Assembly: GCF_028285715.1 (NCBI RefSeq)
Contig: NZ_JANQOO010000010.1
Location: forward strand, 310,001-374,000
Reading direction: 5' to 3'
Length of the DNA stretch: 64,000 bases
Source of the DNA: Ulvibacterium sp.
Lineage (GTDB): Bacteria > Bacteroidota > Bacteroidia > Flavobacteriales > Flavobacteriaceae
A model generated the notes under the pieces. The model was not told the origin of the DNA, searched no databases, and worked only from the letters and a program-made list of their open reading frames with translations. This document shows, one piece after another, positions 17,642 through 26,714 of the stretch (positions within the stretch are counted from its first letter, which is position 1; each line of letters opens with the position of its first letter). The translations under genes and the position numbers were made by a program.

Positions 17642-20578
17642 TCAGTACGAAGAAGGAGGAACACCGTAGAGGGCCTTAAAGCATTTAGCGAAATAGGAAA
17701 GATTATTAAAGCCCACCTGATAGGCCACCTGGGTTACGGTATCCGCCTTTTGGGACAACAATTGGGCCGCTCGTTTTAATCGAAAGTTTCGTAGCAGTTC
17801 CCCAGGGGATTCATTGGTCAATGCCTTTATTTTCCGGTGTAGTTGGGTTTTGCTCATGGCCAGCGTCCTTTGCATTTGGGGTACCCCGAAATTTGCATCG
17901 GTGTATTCCTTTTCCAAGAGATCCAGAACCTGCTCCAGAAATTTTCTATCCAATGAGGTGGTCGTAATTTTTTCAGGATGTACGGTATAGGCATTATCCC
18001 TATAGTGTGCCCTTAGTCGTTTCCTTTGATCGATGAGGTTTTTCACCCGTACCGCAAGTTCCTGGGCATCAAAGGGTTTCGTTAGGTAATCGTCCGCCCC
18101 GGTCTCCAACCCTTCGATCTTGTTCTGGACACCTGCTCTGGCCGTGAGCATAATAACGGGAATATGACTGGTTTCCAAATTGGTCTTCAGTTTTTTGCAA
18201 AGCTCCATCCCATCCATTTTTGGCATCATTAAATCCGTAATGAGCAGGTCGGGTAGATGTGTCATGGCCATTTTAAAACCCTCTTCACCATTTCTGGCCT
18301 CGGTTATCCTGTACTTTTCCACGAGCCGGGTCTTGATGAACTGGAGCATGTCCTCGTTGTCCTCCACAAGCAGAATTTCAGGGAGGTCGCGTACATCGGC
18401 CCTAGGCAGGTCAAAGGATTCCGTTTCAAGAGTTTCCTTTGTTTCCTCCGGTATTGCAGCTTGCAGGGAGGCCTTGGGGGTTTTAATTTTTTCAATCGGA
18501 ATCTGTACCGTAAAATAGGTGCCCTTCCCTTCTTCACTGGAAACGGTAATGGTGCCATCCATCAATTCCACCAAGTCCTTGGACAAGGACAGACCAATGC
18601 CGGAACCTTCCCTATCCTTGGTGATACTACCATCTACCTGATAGAAACGATCAAAGATAAAGGGCAGTTTGTCCTCGGAAATCCCCCTACCCGAATCGGA
18701 AACCTGAATGACCAAATCTGAATGGGTATGGGATGCCTCCATAGCCACCAATTCCCCATCCTCACTAAATTTAAAGGCGTTGCTCAACAAGTTGTAGACC
18801 ACTTTTTCCAGCTTGTCCCGGTCAAAGGCCGCCCATAAGGTTTCGCTGGGGATTTCTAGCCGATAGTCCATATTGCGCTGTGCCGCATAGGAATTGAAGG
18901 ATGCCGCCGCAGTCCTAAGGCATTTAAAAACATCCCCTTCGGTCGATTTTAGCTGTAATTTGCCCTCATCGATCCTGGAAAGATCCAACAGCTGGTTCAC
19001 CAATCCCAGGACCTTGTTCGTATTTCTCCGGATCATCTTCACTTCATTACGGCCCAATTGCTCTTCCGGGTTCTGCTCCAAATGTTCAATAGGACCCTTG
19101 ATCAAGGTTAGGGGCGTCCGAAACTCATGGGAAATGTTTGCAAAAAAGTTGGATTTTAATCGGCCCAATTCCTGGAGCTCCCTGTTGGCCTTTTGTTTAA
19201 CGCGGTATTGATTGTAGAGCAATACGGCCAACACCAGAATAAAAACCGCAAAGGCTATGGTACCGTTGCGTTCGTTCTTTCGCTTGCTCAACTGTAATGC
19301 CTGCAGTTCCTTTTCGGAGGCCAACAAAGCGATTTCCTTGGTCTTCTCCTCATTTTGATATTGAGCCTCTATTTCCTCGGCAAGATCACGCTTTTCCAAG
19401 GTGTACAGACTGTCCCGCATGGTTTGGTATTCCATAAGTGCGGCATAGGCTTTCTCGTGCTCGGATTGGGCCTGGTACACCTGGGCCAAGATCTTGTATC
19501 CATCCATTGTGGTGAGATCTGCGCCTACTTCCTTTGCCATTTCGAGCGCCCGCCTGGAATAGTAGCCCGCACTGTCCCATTTTTTGGCCCTAAAAAACTC
19601 CTGCCCCAAGGATTGGCTAAAAATGGCCATATTGATGGAATCCGCGGTCTCGGTGGCTATGGCTAAGGACCGATGATAATTGTAGATCGCCTCGCCGGAT
19701 TGCGATCTGTCCGAATAAATATTGCCGATATTCTCATAAACCTGGCTCATTTCACGTTTCAGGTCCATTTGTTGGTAGCTTTCCAGGGCTTGACGGTATT
19801 TTTCCAGCGCGGCATCGGGCTTTTTCTGATTTCGGTATACAACACCCATATTTTTTAGCACAAAGGCCCGGCCGGGCAAAAAATCGAACTTTTTAAAGAG
19901 GCTATCGCTTTTGGCATAGTAATCCAGTGCCCTATCGTAGTTGGTCAGTTTTTGGTTGATGAGACCGATGTTGGCGAAGTTGATGCCGGCATTTTTCTCA
20001 TTGCCGATCTCGGTGTTCGTTTTTGCCGCAAAGGTATAGGCCTCCATGGCTTTTTTGTATTCCCCGGTTTCATTGTAGATATTGCCCAAATTGTTGTGGG
20101 AGCTCGCCAAGCCCTCAAAATCGTCCACTTCTTGGGCGAAGGCAATATTGCGTTTGTGGTAGGCTTCGGCCTGTATAAGGTCGCCCTTGCTCAAATAGGT
20201 ATTGCCCAGTCCGATCAACGCGATACCTTTTCCTGAATCATAGGTTATATCCTCAGCTAAGGCCAAAGACCTTTGAAATACAGAAATCGCGGAATCGTTC
20301 TGGGCCCTGCCGTTCAAAAGATCGGCAAAAGCGTTAAGGGCCTTTACCTCATAGCGTTTGTCACGGATTCCCTGGGCAATGTCCAGAGCTTTTTTGATAT
20401 TGGTTTCGGCCTTAGCCGGGTCTTCATAATGATATTCGTCAAAGAGGTTCAACAGGAGGTTTACTTTAAGAGAGTCTACCGTTTCCCGGTCCAGCCTTTT
20501 CTCCAGGCTATCGATTTTGGATTGCGCCTGGCCTAACACCGAAATGAGCAGTATGATGCTAAGGAAGAATCTGGTCAT
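17642..20578 (-). CDS. TPR hybrid histidine kinase with response regulator and AraC domain
   Basis: A 978-residue hybrid two-component protein from the preferred ATG at 20578; an in-frame ATG at 20605 adds nine residues before the signal peptide. Order of parts: signal peptide; about ten TPR repeats to residue 400, presumably periplasmic; membrane helix about 440-457; HisKA with SHEFRTPLTLI (His484); HATPase_c with SDSGRGIS and GSGIGLSL; receiver domain with LVEDNEDML and phospho-acceptor Asp782 in TDLMMPKMDG; and an AraC-type helix-turn-helix at about 880-978. One chain therefore senses a signal and regulates transcription. Its likely target is the adjacent beta-helix lipoprotein, but no operator was found. 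Confidence 0.93.
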   Translation of the reverse strand: MTRFFLSIILLISVLGQAQSKIDSLEKRLDRETVDSLKVNLLLNLFDEYHYEDPAKAETNIKKALDIAQGIRDKRYEVKALNAFADLLNGRAQNDSAISVFQRSLALAEDITYDSGKGIALIGLGNTYLSKGDLIQAEAYHKRNIAFAQEVDDFEGLASSHNNLGNIYNETGEYKKAMEAYTFAAKTNTEIGNEKNAGINFANIGLINQKLTNYDRALDYYAKSDSLFKKFDFLPGRAFVLKNMGVVYRNQKKPDAALEKYRQALESYQQMDLKREMSQVYENIGNIYSDRSQSGEAIYNYHRSLAIATETADSINMAIFSQSLGQEFFRAKKWDSAGYYSRRALEMAKEVGADLTTMDGYKILAQVYQAQSEHEKAYAALMEYQTMRDSLYTLEKRDLAEEIEAQYQNEEKTKEIALLASEKELQALQLSKRKNERNGTIAFAVFILVLAVLLYNQYRVKQKANRELQELGRLKSNFFANISHEFRTPLTLIKGPIEHLEQNPEEQLGRNEVKMIRRNTNKVLGLVNQLLDLSRIDEGKLQLKSTEGDVFKCLRTAAASFNSYAAQRNMDYRLEIPSETLWAAFDRDKLEKVVYNLLSNAFKFSEDGELVAMEASHTHSDLVIQVSDSGRGISEDKLPFIFDRFYQVDGSITKDREGSGIGLSLSKDLVELMDGTITVSSEEGKGTYFTVQIPIEKIKTPKASLQAAIPEETKETLETESFDLPRADVRDLPEILLVEDNEDMLQFIKTRLVEKYRITEARNGEEGFKMAMTHLPDLLITDLMMPKMDGMELCKKLKTNLETSHIPVIMLTARAGVQNKIEGLETGADDYLTKPFDAQELAVRVKNLIDQRKRLRAHYRDNAYTVHPEKITTTSLDRKFLEQVLDLLEKEYTDANFGVPQMQRTLAMSKTQLHRKIKALTNESPGELLRNFRLKRAAQLLSQKADTVTQVAYQVGFNNLSYFAKCFKALYGVPPSSY

Positions 20579-20712
20579 GTATAAATTTAAAATAAATAAT
20601 TTCAAATTTTAAAACGGTCCTGTTTCTGGGAGGCTTATAGGCTGGGAATACGCTGCCAGGATAACGGAACTATACACCCATGTAGCGGAAACCACCTTCA
20701 ACGGCATAAAAG

Positions 20713-20742
20713 ATCTCTTATCTTAGTTCCACACATAAAAGA
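20713..20742. repeat. Dispersed repeat R1, copy 1
   Basis: A 30-base stretch containing CTTATCTTAGTTC that matches 26 of 30 positions at 36872-36901. Both copies lie shortly before the first plus-strand gene after a minus-strand gene. TATCTTAG inside it is one base from the -7 consensus, so the repeat may carry a promoter. Confidence 0.55.
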
Positions 20743-20790
20743 TATATAGATCATGATCTATATTCCTACGTTGTACATAATGCGACAAAA

Positions 20791-21402
20791 ATGACGCCTG
20801 AAGAGAAAATTAAATTTTTAAAAGATAATATCGAACCTCTATCTGATCTAATTTATGGAAATGGATATCGAGCTTCTGCATACTTAACAGATGGAACTTA
20901 TATTCCTTGCGTTAGATTTCGAAATCCTGAATTAAAAACTAAAATGGCGATTAAACGGTTTAACGAAGAAAAAAAAGGGAAAAGCATATCTAAGAGTAAT
21001 TCTGGAAATGGATATTACGAAATCATAGAATTATTCGTGACTGGAGGAAATTCATTGAATGAATATGATATTGACCGAATTGAAATAAGTCCATTTGCTT
21101 TTCCAAAAAATATTCTCGAACAAATTCAAGGAGAAACGACCATGTCGTGGACTGGATTTTGTGCAAAAATGAAAGATGGAAAAATATTTGGATTTGGAAG
21201 TAAATTTTTATTTGACTTTTTCCAAATGCCATATGGATATGAATCGACTGATATTAAAGAAATAATAAATCACAGTTATATTTCAAAAACTGGCGAATTG
21301 AAAGAGCATAAAGTTCCGTTTTTTGATTGGCCTACTGATTATGACGAAAAAGCAGTTTATAGAGAAAGACCATTTTTTGACTGCTATATTAAAGGATTGT
21401 AA
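20791..21402 (+). CDS. Hypothetical protein
   Basis: A 203-residue soluble protein I do not recognise. It has no signal peptide or membrane helix. Features are an N-terminal helix (PEEKIKFLKDNIEPL), a lysine-rich stretch at about 50-66, and a likely beta-rich core (ISPFAFPKNI, MSWTGFCAKMKDGKIFGFGS). DNA is markedly more AT-rich than the genes to its left. ACGTTGTAC stands 20 bases before the start and an attC-like site follows the stop, so it is the first unit of the cassette-like array. Confidence 0.7.
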   Translation: MTPEEKIKFLKDNIEPLSDLIYGNGYRASAYLTDGTYIPCVRFRNPELKTKMAIKRFNEEKKGKSISKSNSGNGYYEIIELFVTGGNSLNEYDIDRIEISPFAFPKNILEQIQGETTMSWTGFCAKMKDGKIFGFGSKFLFDFFQMPYGYESTDIKEIINHSYISKTGELKEHKVPFFDWPTDYDEKAVYRERPFFDCYIKGL

Positions 21403-21418
21403 AACTAAAAAGCACTAT

Positions 21419-21550
21419 GTACAACAATGGCTATAAACAATTGCTATTACGGGTTTATCCTGAAAATTCCTGTGGAATTTTCAGCTTGTTGTGTACTTAT
21501 AAAAGTCCGTGTTAACCCACGCAACTGTTAATAGCCCAGACCGTTGGCGG
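21419..21550. repeat. attC-like inverted-repeat site A
   Basis: Left arm CAAC-aat-GGCTAT (from 21422) pairs with right arm ATAGCC-cagacc-GTTG (ending 21545). The interior holds a perfect ten-base hairpin, TGAAAATTCC/GGAATTTTCA, at 21461-21483. Topology follows integron attC sites (outer box, unpaired spacer, inner box), but GTTGGCG does not fit GTTRRRY. Confidence 0.6.
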
Positions 21551-21574
21551 TAATTAAAACTTACGAAACGACAG

Positions 21575-22219
21575 ATGACCGACACTTGGCTAAAAAGATG
21601 GAACAATAGATATAAAGAAAAAGAATTTGCCTATGGGACAGAACCAAACGAATTTTTAAAAGAACAAATTCTAAAATTAAAAGTCGGAACAATTCTTTTT
21701 GGAGCGGAAGGAGAAGGAAGAAACGCTGTTTACACTGCAAAAAATGGTTGGAATGTTAGTGCTTTTGACATTAGTGAAGAAGGGAAAAATAAAGCATTGA
21801 GACTTGCTGAAGAAAACAAGGTTTCAATTGATTACCAAATTGGACAGTTGCCCGATTTGGATTTTAAAAATGAACAATTTGATGCAATTGCCTTGATTTA
21901 CGCCCATTTTCCGCCAAACGTAAAATCTGAATACCACAAAATTCTTGACAAGAAATTAAAAAAAGGTGGAACCGTAATTTTTGAAGCATTTGGGAAAAAC
22001 CACCTTAAATATCGCAAAGAAAATCCAAAAATTGGAGGACCACCTGACTTGAATTCGTTGTTTTCAACGGACGAATTGAAATCAGACTTTGCTAATTATG
22101 AAATCCTGATGCTCAAAGAACAAGAAGTTGAATTAAGTGAAGGAATTTACCACAATGGAAAAGGCTCGGTAACAAGGTTTGTAGGGCGAAAAAGTAATAA
22201 CCATAGCCGAGACCGTTAG
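21575..22219 (+). CDS. Class I SAM-dependent methyltransferase, TehB-like
   Basis: A 214-residue cytoplasmic methyltransferase. The N-terminus W-N-x-RY-x5[10 protein letters not shown] is typical of the TehB/thiopurine-like group. SAM-binding motif I is [13 protein letters not shown], motif II an acidic end in [10 protein letters not shown], and post-[24 protein letters not shown] and [11 protein letters not shown] follow. Relatives act on small molecules such as tellurite, but the substrate is unknown. The last seven codons (NNHSRDR then TAG) are written by the right arm of an inverted-repeat site, so the native C-terminus seems to have been replaced at a recombination point. Confidence 0.85.
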   Translation: MTDTWLKRWNNRYKEKEFAYGTEPNEFLKEQILKLKVGTILFGAEGEGRNAVYTAKNGWNVSAFDISEEGKNKALRLAEENKVSIDYQIGQLPDLDFKNEQFDAIALIYAHFPPNVKSEYHKILDKKLKKGGTVIFEAFGKNHLKYRKENPKIGGPPDLNSLFSTDELKSDFANYEILMLKEQEVELSEGIYHNGKGSVTRFVGRKSNNHSRDR

Positions 22220-22222
22220 CTT
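22197..22222. repeat. attC-like site B, right arm only
   Basis: CATAGCCGAGACCGTTAG is the right arm seen in sites A, C and E. It overlaps the end of the methyltransferase gene and ends eight bases before the next start. No left arm was found. Confidence 0.55.
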
Positions 22223-22227
22223 ACATT

Positions 22228-22896
22228 ATGAATAAGTTATTCACCTTGATTTTTCTTGTTTCCTTTCTTGCTAATGGGCAAAGCTTAAAGGAAATCTATA
22301 TCGAAAATTCAAGAGGGGAATGGGAAAAATATGAAAACAAAGAGTTTTTAAATCAAGTTATAGACACTTCGATGACCTATAATCTCAAAAATGGAAAAAG
22401 CCCCCAACAAAACCTAATTGATAACGCCAAAGCTAATGTGTATAAAAGAGCGGAAAAGCTTGCTCAAATCCTGTCGGCATTAGAAATTAATTTCACCGCG
22501 TTAGATTCTTTAACAATTATTGAACAGCGATTCCTGAATCATGAATTACCGTTTGACTTTACAAAATATGGAACTATTTTGACAAAGAGCGAAATTCACG
22601 GATTTTCTTACGACACAGCCAAGGAAAGTGACGGAATTAAAAAAATTGACTATTTCGCGACTTCAAAAAATGAGACTTTAAGTCAAGCAAAACAGATTAT
22701 CGGAAATCTAATCCTTTCTGGAAAAACAAAATATTTGGATACGATTGCTAAAGTGGAAACCGAAATGTTAGCTGGACCACTAAAAGATTTAATACCCGAA
22801 ACTGAATTTGAAATATTGATTTTCAATAAAAGTAGCGAACAGCAATTGAGGAGGATTTATCTGCACGAAATCTTTGTCCAGATCATGAATCAATGA
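22228..22896 (+). CDS. Exported hypothetical protein
   Basis: A 222-residue protein with a signal peptide ending near LANGQS (residues 18-20). The mature part looks alpha-helical and charged. No known motif or cysteine pair was recognised; it may be periplasmic. It begins eight bases after the preceding gene but the site-B arm lies between them, so proximity need not mean an operon. The DNA is AT-rich. Confidence 0.7.
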   Translation: MNKLFTLIFLVSFLANGQSLKEIYIENSRGEWEKYENKEFLNQVIDTSMTYNLKNGKSPQQNLIDNAKANVYKRAEKLAQILSALEINFTALDSLTIIEQRFLNHELPFDFTKYGTILTKSEIHGFSYDTAKESDGIKKIDYFATSKNETLSQAKQIIGNLILSGKTKYLDTIAKVETEMLAGPLKDLIPETEFEILIFNKSSEQQLRRIYLHEIFVQIMNQ

Positions 22897-22910
22897 ATAG
22901 CGTATGCTAA

Positions 22911-23037
22911 CAAGGGCTATAATTCAGGTTTACCTATGCACCAAAAACAAAATTCCTAACTTTAAAAAACGCTCGATTTCTCACTTGAAAAATCCTAACG
23001 GATTTCCCAAGCCGAAATCATAGCCGGACCGTTGTAC
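22911..23037. repeat. attC-like inverted-repeat site C
   Basis: Left arm CTAAC-aag-GGCTATAATTC pairs with right arm GAAATCATAGCC-ggacc-GTTGTAC. Two coding units flank it. Confidence 0.55.
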
Positions 23038-23057
23038 CGCATTTTGATTATGTTAAG

Positions 23058-23600
23058 ATGGATAAAGTAAACCATTGCGAAATTTGTGACCTCCATTCTT
23101 TCAATTTCAAGGATGGAATAATATGTAGTTTAACTACTAAAAAACCCCATTTCCTAAAAAAATGTCCTGACATAAAGCTGGATCAAAATTTAAAAGACAA
23201 AATAATAGAAGTAAATACTGAATTTGAAGATTCGAAATACGTAAACAAATTAGCGATAGGAAACGCTGTTCTTTACAGTTTAACTGGAATTGGGGTACTT
23301 GGGATATGTTATTTCTTAATTATTTCACTTTTTAGGTTAGCAAGAATACACACATTCACAATTGTTGTTTTTTGTATTGGAATGGGGTTTTTTGGAATCG
23401 CAATCGGAGTCCTAAACTATTCTAGAAGAAAAAAGCAACTAATCTCACCGAAAAAACAGACATTGGACAAATTAGCCGAATTGTACAATATCCGATATCA
23501 ATTTGATTCTAAAATATCGACTGACCTAATGGGAATTAAGGAAACGAAAATCAATTTGAGATTGAACGGGGAAAAAATTGAAAAAACTTACCGATACTAA
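23058..23600 (+). CDS. Membrane protein with N-terminal cysteine cluster
   Basis: A 180-residue protein of unknown function. Four cysteines near the N-terminus (Cys7, Cys10, Cys23, Cys36) could form a zinc-ribbon-like or redox site. Two membrane helices lie at about 68-93 and 99-121, with a positively charged soluble tail after them. The cysteine part is probably cytoplasmic. Each side has a repeat site. I do not recognise the family. Confidence 0.7.
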   Translation: MDKVNHCEICDLHSFNFKDGIICSLTTKKPHFLKKCPDIKLDQNLKDKIIEVNTEFEDSKYVNKLAIGNAVLYSLTGIGVLGICYFLIISLFRLARIHTFTIVVFCIGMGFFGIAIGVLNYSRRKKQLISPKKQTLDKLAELYNIRYQFDSKISTDLMGIKETKINLRLNGEKIEKTYRY

Positions 23601-23601
23601 A

Positions 23602-23680
23602 ACGCAATACAACAATAGCTATAGTTCATTGCGCGCCTCCACCCCCAATATTTTAACTAAATTTAAAATCAAACGAACGA
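23602..23680. repeat. Repeat R2 copy 1 with attC-like left arm
   Basis: CAACAATAGCTATAG is a left arm with no matching right arm. It runs into a roughly 56-base repeat (23625-23680) that recurs at 27537-27594, sharing TTCATTG, ACTAAATTTAA and ATCAAACG in order. The repeat ends at the next start codon. Confidence 0.6.
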
Positions 23681-24682
23681 ATGGATAAAACACTAAACCT
23701 TCAGAAGCATCTAATAATATTTGGACTACCGATATTGATTATTGGAACGATGATAATCCTTGCAAAATCATCAATTTTTTATGAGTATCCAAAAGACCTA
23801 TCAACTGGAATTACATTTGACTTATTATTGACTGTACCACTTTTGTATTTTTTGTTAATTAGAAAAACCAACATTCCTAAGACAACGGTAATACCACTCC
23901 TAATTGTTGGCCTTATTATTTGTTCATCAATACTTCCAATTGAAAACCAATATTATCTAAATCTTTTTAAGACTTGGGCACTTCCAGTTATTGAATTAAC
24001 CGTCTTTACTTACTTTATATATAACATTAGAAAAGGAATAAAACATTATAAACAGAACAAGAAAGTTACCAATGACTTTTTCACTTCCCTAAAACAAATG
24101 TGCAGTGCAATACTACCCAAGGGGCTTGCTGTTTTTTTTGCTTTTGAAATAGCAACCATCTATTATGGATTCATCTATTGGAGGAAAAGAAATATCAAAA
24201 ACGGGGAATTCTCATATCATAAAAACAGTGCAACCATTTCAACCTTAGTAGCATTTATTTTAGTGATATGTATTGAGACAGTCGTGTTTCATTTACTTCT
24301 TGCAAATTGGAGTTCCATTGTTGCTTGGACTTTCACATTTTTAAGCATTTATACCGCAATCCAGCTTTTCGGATTTTTAAAATCCTTAATGAAAAGACCC
24401 ATATCAATTACTGATGGAAAGTTACATCTGTATTATGGAATAATGAATGAGACGGTAATTGATATAAAACAAATAGAGACCATTGAAATAACGTCAAAGG
24501 AAATTGATTATAATAAAGGAACTAAAAAATTCTCTTTTCTAGACTCACCGAATATTATGATTAAATTAAAAAAAGAAGGCACATTGAATGGACTTTATGG
24601 AATGAAAAGAAAATTCTCGGCAATTGGGGTGTATGTTGACAAACCGACCGAATTCAATAACGCCTTACAACAATGGCTATGA
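23681..24682 (+). CDS. Polytopic membrane protein of unknown function
   Basis: A 333-residue protein with about seven membrane helices. These lie near residues 11-30, 42-62, 66-84, 100-120, and in a cluster between about 145 and 245. The C-terminal 90 residues look like a soluble beta-rich domain reminiscent of PH-like domains (ITDGKLHLYYGIMNETVIDI). The final codons (LQQWL, TGA) are written by the left arm of repeat site E, CAACAATGGCTATGA. No family is recognised. Confidence 0.72.
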   Translation: MDKTLNLQKHLIIFGLPILIIGTMIILAKSSIFYEYPKDLSTGITFDLLLTVPLLYFLLIRKTNIPKTTVIPLLIVGLIICSSILPIENQYYLNLFKTWALPVIELTVFTYFIYNIRKGIKHYKQNKKVTNDFFTSLKQMCSAILPKGLAVFFAFEIATIYYGFIYWRKRNIKNGEFSYHKNSATISTLVAFILVICIETVVFHLLLANWSSIVAWTFTFLSIYTAIQLFGFLKSLMKRPISITDGKLHLYYGIMNETVIDIKQIETIEITSKEIDYNKGTKKFSFLDSPNIMIKLKKEGTLNGLYGMKRKFSAIGVYVDKPTEFNNALQQWL

Positions 24683-24748
24683 TTTCGTCCCTCCCAAGTA
24701 CTCGGGAGGGGTCGTCGTAGGCAAGGATCATAGCCGAGACCGTTGGCA
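24668..24748. repeat. attC-like inverted-repeat site E
   Basis: Left CAAC-aat-GGCTATGAT pairs with right ATCATAGCC-gagacc-GTTG: nine paired inner bases and four outer ones. Inside lies a CCCTCCC/GGGAGGG hairpin. Its 22-base core at 24686-24707 recurs inverted at 39050-39071 with one mismatch. Confidence 0.7.
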
Positions 24749-24765
24749 GTCATTAAAGAAACCCA

Positions 24766-25350
24766 ATGAATGATTTTGAAAATATATCGTTATTTCTTAG
24801 AAATAAAGTCAACCTCACAGAAAAGGAAGTCGATATTTTTGTCGATGCTATAGAAGTACGAAAAGTTTCAAAAAAAGAAAACTTTATCACGCAAGGAAAA
24901 CGCGCTGCTTACAAAGGGTTTCTTAATAAAGGTTGTACTCGTACTTATTTTACCGATAACAACGGAAAGGACAACGTGATTTACTTCTCATTTGAGAATA
25001 GTTGGTTAGGAGATATTGAGAGTTATCATTTGAACAAACCAAGCAGAATATCAATTCAGGCGATAGAAGTTTGTCAATTTTTTGTCATTACCAAGGACAA
25101 ATTTGAGCACTTAGAAACCTTAATTCCCAATCTTAGTAAATGGTACAATTATACTGCCGTAAAGATGTATTCAAATTTGTTCGACAAACTCATTGAAAAC
25201 AAGATTAGAAACAAGGAAGACAAATACAATTACCTACTCACTGAGCATCCTTATATTTTCCAAAGAGTACCATTGCAACACATTGCTGACTATCTAGAAA
25301 TAGAACCTCAATCATTGAGTCGTTTAAGAAGACGACTTCTGGAAAAATGA
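24766..25350 (+). CDS. Crp/Fnr-like transcriptional regulator
   Basis: A 194-residue regulator. Residues about 10-125 form a cyclic-nucleotide-binding-type beta barrel (KKENFITQGKRAAYKGFLNKG, FENSWLGDIESY). The C-terminal helix-turn-helix is reduced (QHIADYLEIEPQSLSRLRRRL), as in many small flavobacterial members. The cAMP-binding residues are not evident, so the ligand is unknown. A perfect palindrome, CTTAAC-tatg-GTTAAG, follows three bases after its stop and precedes the DoxX-DUF3179 gene. That gene is the likely target, and both lie between the same pair of repeat sites. Confidence 0.87.
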   Translation: MNDFENISLFLRNKVNLTEKEVDIFVDAIEVRKVSKKENFITQGKRAAYKGFLNKGCTRTYFTDNNGKDNVIYFSFENSWLGDIESYHLNKPSRISIQAIEVCQFFVITKDKFEHLETLIPNLSKWYNYTAVKMYSNLFDKLIENKIRNKEDKYNYLLTEHPYIFQRVPLQHIADYLEIEPQSLSRLRRRLLEK

Positions 25351-25353
25351 CTT

Positions 25354-25369
25354 CTTAACTATGGTTAAG
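25354..25369. promoter_or_regulatory. Palindromic operator candidate before DoxX-DUF3179 gene
   Basis: CTTAAC-tatg-GTTAAG, perfect six-base arms, 53 bases before the next start. Size and symmetry fit a dimeric Crp/Fnr-type regulator, and such a gene ends just upstream. Binding is inference. Confidence 0.5.
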
Positions 25370-25422
25370 TAGATTATTCATTGACCTCCTCAAATTTGTA
25401 TCATCAACAAAAATGAAAAAAG

Positions 25423-26697
25423 ATGGTACAAAAGAAAACTAAGTCTGGTCGAATGCTATTTTTAATCACCAAAACAATACTAGTACTTTGGATGATTTCA
25501 GGTGGAGTTTCAGCACTTCTAGGTGCGGAATTTATGGTGGAACAAATTGAGAAATTAGGCTATCCAAATTATTTTCCAAAAGTTTTGGGAATTGCCAAAT
25601 TAATTGGTGCGTTAATTTTCATCTTTCCAGTAAAGAAAATTTTAAAAGTCATTACGTATTGTGGTGTATTTTTTGAGGTCTCAATTGCTTTCGTAAGCTA
25701 TATATTTGCTGGTCTTTGGCAAGATAGTTTTCCACCAATTGTTTTTCTAACAATAGCAACCGTTTCATTTTTTCTTTGGTTTAAGAGCAAGGATTTAAGT
25801 CTTGGACTAAAACCTAAATTGCCAAAAATCAAAAGTTTTAGACCAGAACTGATAACAAACAAAGAGTTTGTAAAGATTTACCAAACATTTCAAATTACAG
25901 AGAAGCATCTTTTAAGTCTCAAGCAAATGATTGCTGAAAATCGAATTAAGCCAAATCAAGAAGTTTTCAATATCAAAATTGGAAAAGAGCAGATAATCAT
26001 AACTCTTTGGAATTTGGCATATCATCACTTAGCCGAGGGTAATTTGAATAAAGTTCCTTTCTTAATCACATTTTGTCCAGTTTGCAATTCTGGAATGCTT
26101 TTTAACAGAACTGTTGAAGATGAAATACTTGAGTTTTATGTTTCGGGGGTTTATCGTGGAACGATGATAATGTGTGATCAACAAACTAATTCCTACTGGG
26201 ACCATATTACTGGAGTTTGTTTAGGAGGTTATTATACTGGTAGACAGTTAGAAATCATTGATTCGCATACTATTACCAGTGCCAAAGAGAGTTTATCATA
26301 TTCGGACACAATTAAAGTAGCCATTCCCCAACTCTCATTGTTAAAAAGATTCTTTACCAAATTTCAAAATGGACACGTTTGGCGAAAAGTTCCTGAAGGA
26401 AAATTTTATCCGGGCTTTAAAGATTCATTCGAGTTTGAAGATACACGAAGACCAGAAAAAGAATTAGGGTTGGGTATCCTTCATAAGAATAAAGCAAAAT
26501 TTTATCCTTTTGAAACAATTAAAAAAGAGAAGGAAATCAAGGACGAGTTTCTGGGACAGACTATTATCATTAAGATAGATGAACAATTAGGAATACCAAA
26601 AGCTGAATTTCAATCGAAATCCAAAGAAATGCCAAAACAATTGTTTTTAAGGTGGTACGGATTTGTCCAAACTTTTAGAAATTGTGAAATCTACTAA
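25423..26697 (+). CDS. DoxX-like membrane domain fused to DUF3179
   Basis: A 424-residue fusion. Residues about 10-125 hold four membrane helices of the DoxX-like family (SGGVSALLGAEFMVEQIEKLGYP). After a linker, about 160-424 match DUF3179, with the signature FCPVCNSGMLFNR, VSGVYRGTMIMCDQQTNSYWDH and GVCLGGYYTGRQLE. The two cysteines of CPVC suggest a redox or metal role, but the function of DUF3179 is unknown to me. It probably answers to the upstream Crp-like regulator. Confidence 0.82.
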   Translation: MVQKKTKSGRMLFLITKTILVLWMISGGVSALLGAEFMVEQIEKLGYPNYFPKVLGIAKLIGALIFIFPVKKILKVITYCGVFFEVSIAFVSYIFAGLWQDSFPPIVFLTIATVSFFLWFKSKDLSLGLKPKLPKIKSFRPELITNKEFVKIYQTFQITEKHLLSLKQMIAENRIKPNQEVFNIKIGKEQIIITLWNLAYHHLAEGNLNKVPFLITFCPVCNSGMLFNRTVEDEILEFYVSGVYRGTMIMCDQQTNSYWDHITGVCLGGYYTGRQLEIIDSHTITSAKESLSYSDTIKVAIPQLSLLKRFFTKFQNGHVWRKVPEGKFYPGFKDSFEFEDTRRPEKELGLGILHKNKAKFYPFETIKKEKEIKDEFLGQTIIIKIDEQLGIPKAEFQSKSKEMPKQLFLRWYGFVQTFRNCEIY

Positions 26698-26714
26698 ATG
26701 AAGAAAAACGACTT

